NCBI GenBank assembly: GCA_963920765.1
Contig: OY987244.1
Location: forward strand, 8,992,501 to 9,056,500
DNA from: Ulota crispa
Lineage: Eukaryota; Streptophyta; Bryopsida; Orthotrichales; Orthotrichaceae
Direction: 5' to 3'
Length of the DNA stretch: 64,000 bases
Shown: in pieces, positions 48,391 to 58,930 of the stretch
Numbering within the stretch: position 1 is the stretch's first letter
Layout: every line of letters starts with the position of its first letter
Made by a program: the position numbers and the translations under genes
Notes under the pieces: model-generated
The model's database searches: none
Seen by the model: the letters and a program-made list of their open reading frames with translations, nothing else
What the model was told of the DNA's origin: nothing

Positions 48391-49362
48391 TCAGTAGGCC
48401 CCCTTGGGTATTTTGTTTCAATGCAAAATATGAGGTCGCTTTAGTGGCCGCAAAAGCTCACCAGAATTTGGCCGGTTCTGCAGCGGCCGTGTCCAGCGGG
48501 CATCCACATTTCATAATCTGTGCAGGCGCTGCAAAAGTTTGCCGATTTCTCCCCTCCCATTTGCTGCCCCCTTTCGGGCCTGACACCCAAAAGTTCCCCC
48601 CTGCCTTACCTTAGGCTTGCTTTACATATGGGGGCTGAGCCAATTTGGTTAGGTGAGCCAATTTGGTTAGGGGTCGATTGCCTCAAATTTCAACCCACAT
48701 TTTGTTTAAGGACGGCTTCCACTATTAATTAAAATAAGATTATAGTACGGGTCAATTGTCTCATATGTAAAGGTCTTGAGGTCAAGGAGTCGGGCTAATT
48801 CAATAAAGTTTAGCCATCTTTACACTAGAGGTGAGAAGTTGTGAAAGAAATCTCTTATGGGCCATGGCTTGTTCTCAAAAAGTTAGCATTTGGAGATAGT
48901 GGCTTCTTGTTGCAATGTAAAGTGAGAATAGGTCACAAATTTTTTTAATTAATTGATTTTTTTATTTTTAATTTTTAATTTTGAAACAATGACATGATGA
49001 TAGATACCAAAAAATAGAGTTGGACAAAGGGGGACATTGCCAAAATGTGCATGAACCCTAAACATGAAGTTCGAAACAAACTCTTAAGTTCTTTGTTTCC
49101 TCATCAAGGTATATTATACCAATTGCCTTTAATACTTTCTTTTTATCAACCACAAAGCATTTATAATATTTTGCATATTGATTTGTTCTTCCATAAATCA
49201 AGTTTCATGCAGATACTATCTAGCAAAATATATACTATGAGTTATGGATCATGAAGAATATTTTGCATAAAAGACCATAGAAAAAGAAATCAAAATATCA
49301 ACATATGCAAAGTTGAAAACTTCATGAGAAGCATAGAAGGAAAAAAATGGTTTGCAAATAGA
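48391..49362. other. Intergenic sequence, nothing recognised
   Basis: A GC-richer patch at about 48430-48680 contains GGCCGC-type words and a short direct repeat of GAGCCAATTTGGTTAGG (48645 and 48657 region). The frame 48520-48732 shows no family. The rest is AT-rich. Confidence 0.45.
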
Positions 49363-49364
49363 TA

Positions 49365-49782
49365 CTCCCTCTGTCCTATTATAAAGCTCCAAAAAACTTC
49401 TCCATGAGGGATTAACTGTAGTTTTAGTCATTATGCTAGTGACAAATGCATTCTAGAATCAATATACCACCTACCAAATGTTTGAAAAATCTCCAATTTT
49501 TATGTTGCCGTTGACACCCAAATTCCATGCAAAAAATATCATAGTTGTACATGTTGCTAGCTCCTCATGATTGATGATTTAAAGATTAGTAGCAACAATG
49601 GTACCTCATATGGGCAAGGCCAAGCTTGTTAGGAGAGGAATGCTTTGTAATTGCTTAACTTACCCCCATGAGATCATTGGACATGACAAACGCTTTCTCA
49701 ACAATTGAAATTAGCAAAATGGAACTTTTTAGTGGGACAAGAACTATGCCTAATTTGGAGCTTTATATTGGGATGGAGGGAG
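49365..49782. mobile_element. Stowaway MITE (Tc1/mariner type)
   Basis: Starts CTCCCTCTGTCCTATTATAA and ends TTGGGATGGAGGGAG, flanked by TA at 49363-49364 and 49783-49784. CTCCCTC...GAGGGAG ends with a TA duplication are the standard mark of Stowaway MITEs of plants. Subterminal AAAGCTCCAAAAAA faces TTTGGAGCTTTA. At 418 bases it is long for a Stowaway but has no coding capacity. A C-rich minisatellite starts about 60 bases beyond its right end. Confidence 0.92.
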
Positions 49783-49840
49783 TACAAAATATACAAGCCT
49801 ACACAAGTAATTAGTAAACTCATTTAGCAAGCTAAACACT

Positions 49841-49966
49841 CCATGCCCCCCATGCCATCCCCCCATCCCCCCATCCCCCCATGCCATCCCCTCCATCCCC
49901 CCATGCCATCCCCCCATCCCCCCATGCCATCCCCTCCATCCCCCCATGCCATCCCCCCATCCCCCT
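49841..49966. repeat. C-rich minisatellite
   Basis: Short units of the forms CCCCCCATGCCATCC and CCCCATCC alternate; CATGCCATCCCCTCCATCCC recurs as a higher-order block of roughly 40-50 bases. The plus strand has almost no G except in ATGCC. The Gly/Trp/Met-rich minus-strand frame (49947-49750) is a product of the repeat, not a gene. Confidence 0.9.
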
Positions 49967-50454
49967 GGCTTCTCTCTCGTGCCCTTGGGCTTCTGATATA
50001 ACGGATTCTATTGGAGAAAAATTAATATTTTATGAATAAAAATATTTTTTTAATGAAACTTAACATTGGCCCAAAGGCCAAGAATTGGCCTCCCATTTTT
50101 GGTGCACCTAATTCAAAGAGCTCAGGCCATGTTAGATCTTGTCTTTGTTGAATAAAAAATTCATTCCACCAAATTGGCCCTGTCGGTAGGTGTAAGGGCC
50201 TTAGGGCTGATTTCAGCTTCTTGTCCAATCAAAAGGCAAGATTAGTGGCCTCTGACGTAGTCAGATGGCCTGGCCCGCATGTGTAAAGCCACCCTTATAT
50301 TAGCATGTCCCTAAGTCCCTCCCTTATTTCAGGATTTTCAGCTTATTTTTTGTTTCCTCTCCTATTCTCACTACTCATGATCTTCAGTTCTCCACTACAT
50401 TCTCCTAGCCCACCAAATACTACAGCAGCTGACATAATGGAGCACCTATTGTCA
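49967..50454. other. Intergenic spacer
   Basis: Moderately AT-rich; no gene or element recognised. Confidence 0.45.
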
Positions 50455-50458
50455 TTAA

Positions 50459-51552
50459 CCCCTTAGCGCCTAGAGTTATTTCAAGGTTTGGGAGAAAATG
50501 GGGGATTTAATGGCCACCACAGCTTGGAAAATTACATCCAAGAAAATTGACAGCAGGATTTGAAAAAGGATTACCTTCTCTGCTGATGGCGACCAACCAT
50601 GACTGTTTTCACTGTACACATTAAGAGAAAAAGTGAGATAAAGTTCACTCAAAATTGCCACTTTTAAGGGAGTGAGGAGAAATGTAATTTTTGTTTTTGG
50701 AAATCCAACTAGAAGATCTTGCCCTAGACCATGGGAGGTACTTGTGGGAAAAAAATCAGCTCATTCTAGTTGTAGACAAGTGAGATATTGACATCTGAAG
50801 TGAAAACAAAAGTTTTTTCCTTGCTGCTCAAAAATTTTAGAAGCCTTTGACGGCTCCTACATCAAAAAAATTGATCTACTCAAAGTTGAGGTTTATTTTT
50901 CCCATGTAGAAGACCAAGCTAGCTAGGTAAATGTGGGAGAATTTTCAAATGAAACGGAGGTGTGGATCATACGTTGTAAAATCTTGCAATGCCATAAGGT
51001 CATGAAATTTGCACATACACTAGGCAAAATTGGAGGATTTATGTAAAATTCAAAAACCCAAATTGCTTTGATCCAAATGGTGAAAACCAAGGACTTTTAG
51101 TCTTCTACAACTTGCAAAAAACAAAAGTCAAAAAACAAATACACAAAGAGCCCAAAAAATTAAAGCAACAAGTTTTACAAGGGGGAAAAGGAATGGAGGT
51201 TTGGGAGTCCCATACCTGCCTGCAAACTAAAACTTCTCATAACTTTCATCTCATTTATCAAAATTGAATGATTAAAAGCTTCCCTAATACATAAAAATTT
51301 GAAGAACCAATTTCAAAATTTTATTTAAAAAAATTACAATTTTTTTTGCTGCCCAAGTCTCCCTTTTTTATCAATTATTCATGCATAACTTCTTCAATAA
51401 TTGTCAGAGTGAAGGAAAAATTAGATTCCCACGCAGATCTTATAATTCCCCATCTTCAATAAAAGTTTCAAAAAATCACGCAAAGTAGTTTAGCCATAGG
51501 TACCTGCCCAAAATCCCATTTGTCCCTCGAGGGGACAATGGGCCTTTAGGGG
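50459..51552. mobile_element. PB16, composite piggyBac-like MITE
   Basis: Left end CCCCTTAGCGCCTAGAG after TTAA 50455-50458; right end GGGCCTTTAGGGG before TTAA 51553-51556. The left 160 bases match PB6; from about 50640 the interior switches to module A (TTCACTCAAAATTGCCAC) and then to inverted module B at the right. The right hairpin is CATTTGTCCC with GGGGACAATG around TCGA (51518-51540). It looks like a recombinant or nested copy. The TTAA on its right is shared with PB17. Confidence 0.85.
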
Positions 51553-51556
51553 TTAA

Positions 51557-52472
51557 CCCCTAAGGAACCAACTGTCTATTCAATTGACAAATGGGATTTT
51601 GGGCATGTACCTATGGCCAAACTACTTTGCATGATTTTTTGAAACTTTTATTGAAAACGGGGAATTCAAAGATTTGCGTGGGCATCTAATGTTTATTCCA
51701 ATTGATGCCAGGGAGCAAAAGTTATGCCCAAATAAGCACAAATTTGGGGACTCCAAGCAGCAAGAAAAGTTCTTTTAAAAAATTTAAAAAAAATTAATTT
51801 TTTTCTCATAGATTATATCTTTTTCTACATCTGAAGTTTTGATTCATTCCATTTGGACTAGTTGTGAGAAAGTTATGGACAATCTTGTTTTTTGGACAAT
51901 TCAAGCATCTTCTTGCAAAAATAACTTATAAACTTCATTTTTGAATGCAAGTTTAACATTTTTTCAAAAGAAATTGTTGGAGAGGGTGAATTTATCTTTC
52001 TAGAACAATCTCACTAGTGGGATCATTGCATTTCAATTCTATTGTAGGATTATTAGCAATTTAAGTTTTTGTTCAATCTCATACCCTCTTCTGCTTAATA
52101 TTTTTGTAAAGAATGAAATTAATTATTTTTTGTTATTTTTTTCCCCAAGATTACCAACTCAACTTTGCACCAAGCAAAAATAGAATTCCAAACTCTATGG
52201 TGCAAAAGTTTTAAGTTAAAAAAGTTCATAGTCAAATAATCTAGTCATGCAAGGTGCAAAAAAAATGTTTTTTACTTTTTAAATGCAAATATCTTCCAAC
52301 TTGTACAGCCAAAGTTCTTGAGTTTTGTATGACACATTCTTATAGTAGTCTAGTACAAGATCTTACGATTAGATATGCAAAACAATTGATTTTCAAACTT
52401 TTTTACTCTTTGCCATAGAGGTGATAGTTTTGAGTGTCTTTTGACAAAATAAAGGCCATTTTCCTTTAGGGG
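51557..52472. mobile_element. PB17, piggyBac-like MITE sharing TTAA with PB16
   Basis: Left end CCCCTAAGGAACCAACTGTC after the shared TTAA 51553-51556; right end CATTTTCCTTTAGGGG before TTAA 52473-52476. Module B on the left (GGGATTTTGGGCATGTACC, GAATTCAAAGATTTGCGTGG). From about 51690 it is a close relative of PB5, sharing CAAATTTGGGGACT and GAGTTTTGTATGACACATTC. Non-coding, 916 bases. Confidence 0.88.
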
Positions 52473-52476
52473 TTAA

Positions 52477-54207
52477 GGTTTAATGGCCAAAGTCCATCAT
52501 TTTATAAGGGCTGATTCACACCATGAATGTAGGCCATTAACACTTGGGGTTGAATTTGAACCAAAATTGTGAGCTAAACTGGCATCAAGTAGCGTTTATT
52601 TTTTGTGTATTTTCGCTGGTAACTTACTGCTTGTCATTAGAGGTTGTTTGGTAATTGGGAAAGCTCTAAGGTAGTGTGCTCATATTCTGCCCATGCTCTA
52701 ATCCCGAGCACCTCTTCAAATGTACCCTACTGATACATGTCTTATTCATAACCTTTCAACAATGTACACAAGATGAATATTTGAGAGGTGGGCAGTTTTA
52801 GAGCACCTATGGCCTTTCCACAAAATTTCATAACTAATTCCACAAAACTCCATAAAATATGAAAACACTTGGGATAGATGACAATTCTTCTGGTCTTTCA
52901 AGAAAATTTTACTGAAAAATATTTCAAGAAGTTCTACCTCCCAAAATTCGGTTTCAGCCCTTAGATGGTCGGTTTTCGAGCCTTCTACCTTATAGAAACA
53001 CCAATATCCATGCAAAATGAGGGTCAACATCGCATACTGACTTGTCAGAATCGTACCTTCTTACCTCTTTTGTGCACTGGCTAGTGGCTACCTTGGATGA
53101 AATCACCAAACGCCTCTCAAAGAAACGAGGGTGGCGCCGATATAGAGATGAAAGTTAGTAACTGGAGAACCCCGACAGTATGGATGAACATGGCCACGTG
53201 GAAGATTCGGGGGTGCGTGTCGCTAGGGCAACACGAGAGGAACAGAAAATGAAGGGGGCAGAAAGAGGCCGGGGCAGAGCTGGGTGGGAGCATGGGAAGA
53301 GGCCGGAAGCAGGAGGCAAATGATGGGGGGCATTTGTCAAGAGAGGGCGCTACCAGTGGGAATCACGAATGGGGTTTGGACAGGGAAGTTGTTAGCGTTG
53401 TCTCCACTCTCCCCTGCAGCATTCTTCGCATATCCTGAATTAACTCAACTTATATCCTCCCCTTCCCTTGTCTTTCTCAAGTGAACCCAGTCAGCCGTAA
53501 CTCACAGCCCAGTGAGCCCACCCTCCTCGTCTAGATAAAAATTTGGTCCTCCAGCAAGTTTTGAATACAATCGTTGAATGCCATTTGCAACAGGAAAAGT
53601 TCAATACAGTATTCATAAAGTTGACACAACTTTCAAGGCATAGAAGTTCCTTTCCTTGATTCTCAAATAACCTTGCCCTAAAGCTCCTTAGTTTCAATCA
53701 CAAGACAACACCTCTGAATCCGTTTGAATCTCTTGTATTTGCTCTAAACTTATGGTTTGTAATACTCAAGAATTTTAGTTTTTTTGAGTATCCTATAACA
53801 AAAACTTTTAGATTGAAGACACTTTTTTTTCACACTTCATTTTGATGAATTTTGATCATTCTACTCTTGAGATTGCACTACTGTATATTTTCGGGTATGT
53901 TCTCTGGAGATTAGATTCAATGCTGGGTATACCTGCATCATGATGCAAAAGCTAACATTCTGTGTGGCCCATGGAAATATCTAGGCCTTTCTAGAGAAAT
54001 CCCAAATGCTACTCATCAGGGGGCAGTATCCAGCAACCGACCTAGGGCACTCAAGCACCCGAGAGACTAAACCTCGGTCATAGGGCATGATTCCGCATCT
54101 GCCCTTGCCATTTACCGAGTGGTCTCATTGCAACATGAGCTGCTAAATGCCACGTCGTCAAAGCATTGTCATTGTTTTCCACGTGGTAGGAGATTCTGGA
54201 AGCCCTT
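52477..54207. other. Intergenic sequence with a GC-richer patch
   Basis: No gene can be supported. At about 53100-53480 the sequence becomes GC-richer and contains a CACGTG (G-box core, near 53194), with opposed frames of about 60 residues that match nothing known. It might be a fragment of a gene or a decayed insertion. Confidence 0.45.
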
Positions 54208-55018
54208 GCCTGAAGGCCCATTCCCATTGCATAGTTGGACGTGTCTGGGTGAGAATCATTTTGTCTTCTTCTTTGACGTGGGTCCACCAACATGGGTTTG
54301 AAGTGAGTTTCTCATGTTCCATTCTCATCCGGACATCCATCAGCAATTCGTCAACTGTGTTCATTGTTCTAAGATGAGTCACATTAAATCTCATTCTCAT
54401 TGGCAAGATGTGTGAGAGGAATGTGCATGGACAAAAATATATAAGCAAAGACTAAAAGCACAAGAAAATTTCAAAACCCCACCATCAAGAAGGTCCCACA
54501 TCATTACTACCACCTTTTGAGGCCATACATGGAACCTTCTCATTAGTTGCTTGAAATGGGGGAATGCGTCATACAAGAGAACTTGTTTTACTGATGCATT
54601 CTAAGTACGTTTGAGAAACTCATTTCAAACCCATGTTGGTAGACCCACGTCAGGGAAGAAGACAAAAAGATTCTCCCCGAAGCACGTCCAATTGTGCAAT
54701 GGGAATGGGCCTTCAAACATATTAGAATGCGTCAGTAAAACAAGTTCTCTTGTATGACACATTCCCCCATTTCAAGCAACTAATGAGAAGGTTCCATGTA
54801 CGACCTCAAAAGGTGGTAGTAATGATGTGGGACCTTCTTGGTGGTGGGGTTTTGAAACTTTCTTGTGCTTTTAGTCTTTGCTTGTATATTTTTGTCCATG
54901 CAAATTCCTCTCATGCATCTTGCCAATGAGAATGAGATTCAGTGTCACTCATCTTAGAACAGTGAACACAGCTGACAAACTGCTGGTGGACGTCCCAGTG
55001 AGAATGGAGCATGAGCAG
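54208..55018. repeat. Interleaved inverted duplication A-B-A'-B'
   Basis: Four blocks: A (about 54208-54302), B (about 54313-54600), A' (about 54612-54715, inverted A) and B' (about 54722-55015, inverted B). Anchors: CCCATGTTGGTAGACCCACG in A' against TGGGTCCACCAACATGGG in A; GAAATGGGGGAATGCGTCAT in B against ATGACACATTCCCCCATTTC in B'. Blocks are about 90% alike by eye. A simple foldback would give A-B-B'-A', so a rearrangement is implied. The frames on both strands here are mirror images. Confidence 0.8.
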
Positions 55019-55041
55019 AGTCTTGTATAAGACCCTCTCTA

Positions 55042-55255
55042 AGGTAACCCGCTCTAATCCCGACCATGCGTCTAATCCTGCGCAAATCTACACCCTCAAT
55101 AGATTTCAGATCTAGAATCTAGGAGAGCCCGAGATAGCTTATCTTCCCCAAAAGATAAGCTATCTCGGGCTCTCCTAGATTCTAGATTTGAAATCTACTG
55201 AGGGTGTAGATTTGCGCAGGATTAGACGCATGGTCGGGATTAGAGCGAGTTACCT
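55042..55255. mobile_element. Near-perfect foldback, AGGTAAC ends, TA flanks
   Basis: Begins AGGTAACCCGCTCTAATCCC and ends GGGATTAGAGCGAGTTACCT, with TA at 55040-55041 and 55256-55257. Arms of about 100 bases are almost identical down to a turn at about 55145-55153 (GATAAGCTATC facing GATAGCTTATC). The termini resemble the AGGTAG family in its first five bases and in the TA flank. High arm identity suggests a young element. Confidence 0.85.
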
Positions 55256-55270
55256 TACACTGGAGGTGAG

Positions 55271-55698
55271 AGCATCCCCAAGCATCCCCAGTGTAGCCAT
55301 AGTAAAGCACGGGAAAGTTTGTACAAAGTATTAAACTAGGCATGAGTGAAAATCAGGGCTCCAATGTAGCAAGTACTTGCTATTGTATTTTTCAAGGCTC
55401 CCCATGCAAAAGTCCCTCCCTTGCATATTTGCACTATTTTGGAGAGTCTTGCATACCACTCTAGAGTGTTTGATTCTCTAACCCTAATGCAATTTCAAAT
55501 ATTTCTGACATGAATCTTCTCACATAAACACTTAAAAAAAGCATAAACATTAAAAGAAATTGTGTTTAGTGAGTGTCATAACTTATTTGCATTGGGGGCT
55601 GGGAGGTTGGGAAATGGCCCTACCCTGTAAGTGAGCTGTAGTCAGAGTCAGTCAAACAGGGTTTTTTGTGCCAATGTTTGGGCTACATTGGGGATGCT
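55271..55698. mobile_element. Harbinger-type MITE, copy 3
   Basis: Left AGCATCCCCAAGCATCCCCA, right ACATTGGGGATGCT. The interior matches the pair at 19240-20069: GGGCTCCAATGTAGCA, CAAGGCTCCCCATGCAAAAG and ATTTCTGACATGAATC recur. Its terminal G run and the 3-base duplication are less clear than in copies 1 and 2. Confidence 0.75.
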
Positions 55699-56311
55699 TT
55701 GAGAAGACATGAAAAAAAACCTCTCACCAGTTATGACTTGTCCTTGAAAGGCCAGCTTTTGGAAGCAAATCAAAACCCATCCTTTTCCAAGACTGCCACT
55801 TCAGGGAATGCCAATTTGTGAGCGGGATCCATGAGCTATGTGCCCAAGGCCTAGATATCTTTATCAAACTATTAAATTTCACTTATAAATGTGTACATAG
55901 GATCTTGTACTTGTGCATCATAAATGTTCATCTCTTGAAAAACTAGTTATTTTTTAAATTTTCTTATTGCTTTTGAGCTCAAAATTGGTTCTTATCCACA
56001 AAATCTTGACTCACCGCTCATGAGCTCACTGTTTTTACAGTCGTCCCTGCCCCCACACAGCAAACAGCAAAAGGCATGAGTTGAGCTTTTCGGCAAGGAG
56101 CAATTCAAGGTGTAACAAAAGAGTCCCATACCCTCTTTCATCTTGTTAGCAACACACAAGTGAAATTGACTGAAACAGCACTTCAAAGCAAATTTCAGCC
56201 GCTGTTGAAACAATTACGTGAGTTAAATAAATCCACAACAACATCTTGATGCTAAACGCTTTAGTAGGGGGCCGTCAATATGGAAACTTTTATCACAAAT
56301 TTGCTTAACAC
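55699..56311. other. Intergenic spacer
   Basis: A short minus-strand frame (56213-55992) has no recognisable family. Nothing else supported. Confidence 0.45.
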
Positions 56312-56315
56312 TTAA

Positions 56316-56958
56316 CCCCTACATGCCCAGGGCACCCAATTTGGATGTTTATAAATCCTTGAAGATGAATACAACTCAAATCACTATTTTTAGTTTTTTT
56401 TCTTTCAAAAAAGGTTTGTTTTGAAGTCTATCATCAACTTTAACAATATGATATTGAAAATGAGCGTTGATGATTTTCCTACTCAAGATTTATACAAGGA
56501 TGTTCATTGTAATCTTGAGTTTTTTTACTGTTGAAAAACCTTAAAAAGGAGCCTCAAAGACACTAGAGCTTGGAGAAAAATTTACATTAGAATTCATTTA
56601 AAAATAAATATAGGAGTAGATTTTGAAAGCCGTAAATTGATTGAAGTTAAACATGTAATGAACTTAAACCTCACATTTTTGTGGTGACCAACTTTTCAGA
56701 TTTGACATGTGAAATGAGGATTGGAAGACTTCAAGTCCTTTTTTGAGTTTTAACACCCTCATGTTCAAACATAATATTTTTTTTAATTTATAAGTGGCAT
56801 TGTTATGTTTTCTTTTTCCATGTAATCTTTAACATGTTTAGTTTGAATTTATACGGTTACAATTAAAAAAAACTTGATGAAATTTGTGAAAAAGTTGGTT
56901 GATTGTTTAGTTTCATAGAGATTCCAAGAAGCTCAAAAAGGCCTTGGGCATTTAGGGG
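56316..56958. mobile_element. PB18, piggyBac-like MITE
   Basis: Left end CCCCTACATGCCCAGGGC after TTAA 56312-56315; right end TTGGGCATTTAGGGG before TTGG (decayed). The interior is AT-rich and non-coding. At 643 bases it is shorter than most of the family, and internal modules are not recognisable. Confidence 0.7.
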
Positions 56959-56962
56959 TTGG

Positions 56963-57310
56963 ACAACAAGGCATATGGGTTTCTTTGGCTGGTTTTCAAA
57001 AGGAGAAAAACTGTTTTCCATTTTAACTTTTAGGAAAGTGATCATGAACACATAGTTTGTCATGGAAGGTAAAAAAATCTTCATTGTGCACACATTTTTT
57101 TAGGTAACCCAAATTGTAAGAAGATTCACAGACATGACCTTGTTTGATCTCATGTTACCCTTCTTACAATTTCATGATTGATAGCAGCATGCATTGTTGA
57201 CTTCTACAACTCTTAAAAAAATATAACAATGTGTGAGTAGTTGCCACACCATTGTAGTGCTATTAGAGAGGGGCAGCCATTGTGATCAGCCCAAAGTTTA
57301 GGAATTAAAG
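56963..57310. mobile_element. PB19, partial subfamily C piggyBac-like MITE
   Basis: Interior TCATGGAAGGTAAAAAAATC and CCAAATTGTAAGAAGATTCA, then TTGCCACACCATTGTAG, align with PB10 and PB12, but the left terminus is lost where it abuts PB18. The right edge (GTTTAGGAATTAAAG) keeps a TTAA-like end. The minus-strand frame 57093-56863 lies across the junction and is not supported as a gene. Confidence 0.55.
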
Positions 57311-58560
57311 AATCAAGTTTTCAGAAATAGACCTGAAATATAGGATAACCAAAACATGGTATTAAAAGCTCCTTCTTTCAGCTATTCTAAAACATCAAGG
57401 GGGAGGGATTGAATTTTGATAATCTTTTAGACATTTTGAAACCCTTTTATTGAGCCTCTCCCTTTATCATTAAAAATATAAACTTGTAAAAAATATAAAA
57501 TTGGGTATCAAAATGCATTTTTGGTTTTTCCGCCAAGTGTGCTATTTTTTAACTCAAAGGTTTTTGCAAAGTTCCAATTTTGACGCCCACTATTGTCTTT
57601 ACATTGCCATCTGCAAGTCACCACATATGACATACTTAGAAGAGAAGAAACTCAAAACCTTGGATGTTTTTAGAGATAACAAAGGATAGATAGTAAAGAT
57701 GAGCTACAAAAATAATGGTTTTCTTTGCTACAAAGGTATCCTCGTGAGGGGATGCAAAGGATTATTTGTAGGCCTTCTTATTGGCAACTTTAGCATTGCA
57801 CAAAACTAATTTTCTTTTAGGGCCACATTATATTTGGGTGAAGGCCCAATTCCAATTTGGCCCAATTCACAATCTAATAAGTCAAAGACTAGACCCAAGT
57901 TTTGATTGGGTACGTTATAAAACCCAAGGGCCTATTTTGTGATTCAATTTCAAATTAACGATTGGGCCCATGTTCTTGACATGAATCAATATGTTGTAGT
58001 GACCCAATTTTGTTGGTGGCAAAGTTGCCCACAAGTAACCATATCATCAACAACAGTAATTGGACCAGCCCTTTATGTAAAGCCTTAGGGTCCAATTAGT
58101 GGACCAATTTGAAGATTCAAATATTCCTACTATAGTGCTGCTTGGTTAATGTCACCCTTTGTAGCAAAATAAGTTGGATAAGATCACAACCCCACTCCCC
58201 TTTTGTCCAAAATGTGTATTATGAGTTTGGTTAAGGTAAATTGCTTGCATATAGTCAACGCTTGCCTTTTGTCAATGCCCATTCCGACTCAGAAGTTAGA
58301 AAGGCATTTGGTTAGAGTACCAAAAACATGGGTAAGAAAGTACCTCCAAAAATGTAACCACCAAAACTAGAGGAATTAATGCAAATAGAGTGCTTGTTTA
58401 TGATCAATGTTTGGGTATGATTAATGCTATTTTCTAGCCCAAAGTATTGACCTTATCCAAAGACCATTGCAATACTATTGTTTCTTAAATTGGAACAACA
58501 ATTGGGCCTCATATTGGTTCTAAGTGGTTCTTAAATTGGGCCAACAATCGGGCCCTCATG
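57311..58560. other. Intergenic sequence rich in GGCCCAATT words
   Basis: From about 57830 to 58560 words such as GGCCCAATT and AATTGGGCC recur on both strands without forming a clear element. The frame 57501-57689 matches nothing known. No gene supported. Confidence 0.5.
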
Positions 58561-58930
58561 TAAAGTGGCCTTGAGTAGATACAGTATTTATCGTGATTTT
58601 GCGGGTAAGCTTATTGCTTTGGCAATCCCCTGTTTTTGCATGTGGTTCAAAGAGAGAGACACGTGGTTGCAGCTCTCCAATGCAGCTCTCACATGTAAGT
58701 TAACCCACAAAATCCTCCGCCAACTTCAGAATTGTTCGAAGAGATATCTGCAATTGCAAGCGAAACACATACACAGTGACAACGATTTCTTCCAAACAGA
58801 TCTTGTTTCTTATAGCCAAAGTGTTCTTCTCTCTACTGGCCTTTCGTGATTTCCTAAAAATCAGTTTACGCCTCTTGAAATTTGAGGAGCCAAGAAATTG
58901 AGAGTCTTTCAACATAACCCACCGATTTCA

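Noticed and set aside
282..57310. Repeated CCCCTAAAGG words taken as telomeric repeats
   Set aside because: They resemble CCCTAAA but occur singly, paired as inverted ends next to TTAA, never as tandem arrays; they are transposon termini.
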